Origin: Parvibaculum sp.
GTDB lineage: Bacteria > Pseudomonadota > Alphaproteobacteria > Parvibaculales > Parvibaculaceae
Length of the DNA stretch: 64,000 nucleotides
Reading direction: 5' to 3'
Assembly (NCBI GenBank): GCA_002694985.1
Contig: NZNS01000010.1
Span: 457,392 to 521,391 of the forward strand
Shown here: one piece after another, positions 62,994-64,000 of the stretch
How positions within the stretch are numbered: the stretch's first letter is position 1
How the letters are laid out: the number at the start of each line of letters is the position of its first letter
Translations under genes and position numbers: made by a program
Notes under the pieces: generated by a model
Database searches by the model: none
Told to the model about the DNA's origin: nothing
The model's input: only the letters and a program-made list of their open reading frames with translations

Positions 62994-64000
62994 ATGAAAC
63001 CCACGCTCGAGACATTGCAGCGTCTGAAGGAGATTGTCGGCGACAAGGGCTTTGTCGCCGATGAAGCCGACATGGCGCCCTATCTCGTGGAACGGCGCGA
63101 GCTCTACAAGGGGCGCGCGGCGGCGGTGCTGCGCCCGGCCTCAACGGAAGAGGTTTCCGCGATCATGAAAGTCGCGCATGAGACGGGGCTGCATGTGGTG
63201 CCGCAGGGTGGAAACACGGGGCTTGTCGGCGGACAGATGCCGGACGGTACGGGCGAAGAGATCGTGCTGAGCCTCACGCGGATGAACAAGCTGCGCGGGC
63301 TCGACGCGGAGAACAACACGCTGAGCGTGGACGCGGGCGTGACGCTGGCCGCCGCACAGGAGGCGGCACGCGAAGCAGACCGCCTGTTCCCGCTGAGCCT
63401 CGCCTCGGAAGGCTCGTGCCAGATCGGCGGCAACCTCGCCACCAATGCGGGCGGCACGCAGGTGCTTCGCTATGGCAATGCGCGCGACCTCGTGCTCGGG
63501 CTCGAAGTGGTGCTGGCGAATGGCGATATCTGGAACGGGCTGACGGGCTTGCGCAAAGACAATACGGGCTACGACCTCCGTCATCTCTTCATGGGGTCCG
63601 AAGGGACGCTCGGCATCATCACGGGGGCGGTGCTGAAACTTTTTCCGCGCCCGCGCGCGATATCGACGGCCTTTGCCGCCGTGCCGGATGTGGGGGCGGC
63701 GGTGAAGCTCCTGCGTGTGGCGGACGCCTTGTCGGGCGGACAGGTGACGACCTTCGAACTGGTGCCGCGCATCGGCGTCGAATTCGTGACGCGGCATCTC
63801 GAAGGCGCAAGCGATCCGCTGCCGGACGCCTCGCCCTGGTATGTGCTGATCGAGATGACGGCGGGCGCGGAGATGGCGAAGCTCGACGAGACGATGGAAA
63901 TGGCGCTGGAAGAAGGGCTCGACACGAAGCTCGTCACGGACGCGGCCATTGCACAATCGGAAACGCAGCGCGGCGACTTCCGCCGCCTGCGCGAGAGCCT
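62994..64000 (+). CDS. FAD-linked dehydrogenase, D-2-hydroxyglutarate/D-lactate type (3' end outside window)
   Basis: ATG 62994 opens 335 residues before the window ends. It has the PCMH/VAO FAD-binding fold: VVPQGGNTGLVGGQMPDGTG, LASEGSCQIGGNLATNAGGT, QVLRYGNARDLVLGLEVVLA, and LFMGSEGTLGIITGAVLKLF. The closest class is GlcD/D2HGDH, which oxidise D-2-hydroxy acids and pass electrons to ETF or quinones. Full-length relatives are about 470 residues, so roughly 135 are missing. Long antisense frames over it are shadows. Confidence 0.88.
   Translation, partial: MKPTLETLQRLKEIVGDKGFVADEADMAPYLVERRELYKGRAAAVLRPASTEEVSAIMKVAHETGLHVVPQGGNTGLVGGQMPDGTGEEIVLSLTRMNKLRGLDAENNTLSVDAGVTLAAAQEAAREADRLFPLSLASEGSCQIGGNLATNAGGTQVLRYGNARDLVLGLEVVLANGDIWNGLTGLRKDNTGYDLRHLFMGSEGTLGIITGAVLKLFPRPRAISTAFAAVPDVGAAVKLLRVADALSGGQVTTFELVPRIGVEFVTRHLEGASDPLPDASPWYVLIEMTAGAEMAKLDETMEMALEEGLDTKLVTDAAIAQSETQRGDFRRLRES

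Noticed and set aside
63141..63956. Long minus-strand open frames near the right edge (63104-63457 and 63141-63956)
   Set aside because: They are antisense to a clear FAD-linked dehydrogenase gene starting at 62994 with family motifs; the antisense products have no recognisable motif.

Overview
The window reads as a chromosomal segment of a GC-rich alphaproteobacterium, probably a Rhizobiales/Hyphomicrobiales member. The inference rests on several features seen together: an alphaproteobacterial xseB-ispA-dxs-tlyA-rlmD-type operon, a fabI-aroC pair, betaine-lipid btaA/btaB, a CsgH-like curli remnant and a Rhizobiales-type intergenic palindrome. The many acyl-CoA enzymes, two Baeyer-Villiger monooxygenases and two nitronate monooxygenases suggest a Parvibaculum-like degrader of aliphatic compounds. 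I cannot prove the genus. No rRNA, CRISPR array, prophage or intact insertion sequence was seen.

Layout. 1-9.7 kb: end of an EamA transporter; a TauD-type dioxygenase divergent from a Crp/Fnr regulator across a palindrome; two nitronate monooxygenases around a LysR gene; an NAD-binding epimerase coupled to a 36-residue membrane protein; a second LysR gene and glutaryl-CoA dehydrogenase. 9.7-15.2 kb: btaAB for phosphorus-free betaine lipids, then a zone of decay holding an ABC exporter with two internal deletions and fused remnants of a curlin and a csgH-like gene, with pfkB and a PAS-like gene between them. 15.3-18.7 kb: two Baeyer-Villiger monooxygenases with a palindromic operator candidate. 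18.9-19.3 kb: tRNA-Gln and tRNA-Pro.

19.6-27.7 kb: a glutathione transferase, a cobalamin riboswitch and its BtuB-like receptor, a tail fragment of a crotonase, a putative copper-acquisition cassette (DUF2946 protein, TonB-dependent receptor, YcnI-like protein with a mature N-terminal His), a sphingosine-phosphate-lyase-like enzyme and a small lipoprotein. 28-44.6 kb: two acyl-CoA synthetases, a MarR-EmrA-EmrB efflux operon, amidase, class III aminotransferase, SDR, a fused phosphotransferase/P-loop kinase, a FieF-like metal exporter and pdxH. 44.7-60.7 kb: mostly housekeeping genes (surface antigen, Sel1 protein, J-protein, fabI, aroC, the isoprenoid operon, an acyl-CoA dehydrogenase, sua5, a VOC protein). 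60.8-64 kb: a Pho-box-like site without an obvious gene, a serine hydrolase, a GIY-YIG gene between perfect 30-bp inverted repeats, and the start of a D-lactate/2-hydroxyglutarate-type FAD dehydrogenase.

The most interesting points are: (i) the GIY-YIG ORF bracketed by exact inverted copies of a palindromic repeat; (ii) the copper-type outer-membrane cassette beside a B12-controlled receptor; (iii) Pho-box arrays with 11-bp periodicity upstream of the metal exporter, of btaA and at an orphan site; (iv) fossil curli, ABC-exporter and crotonase genes. Assignments rest on reading motifs and on memory of the families; no database search was run.
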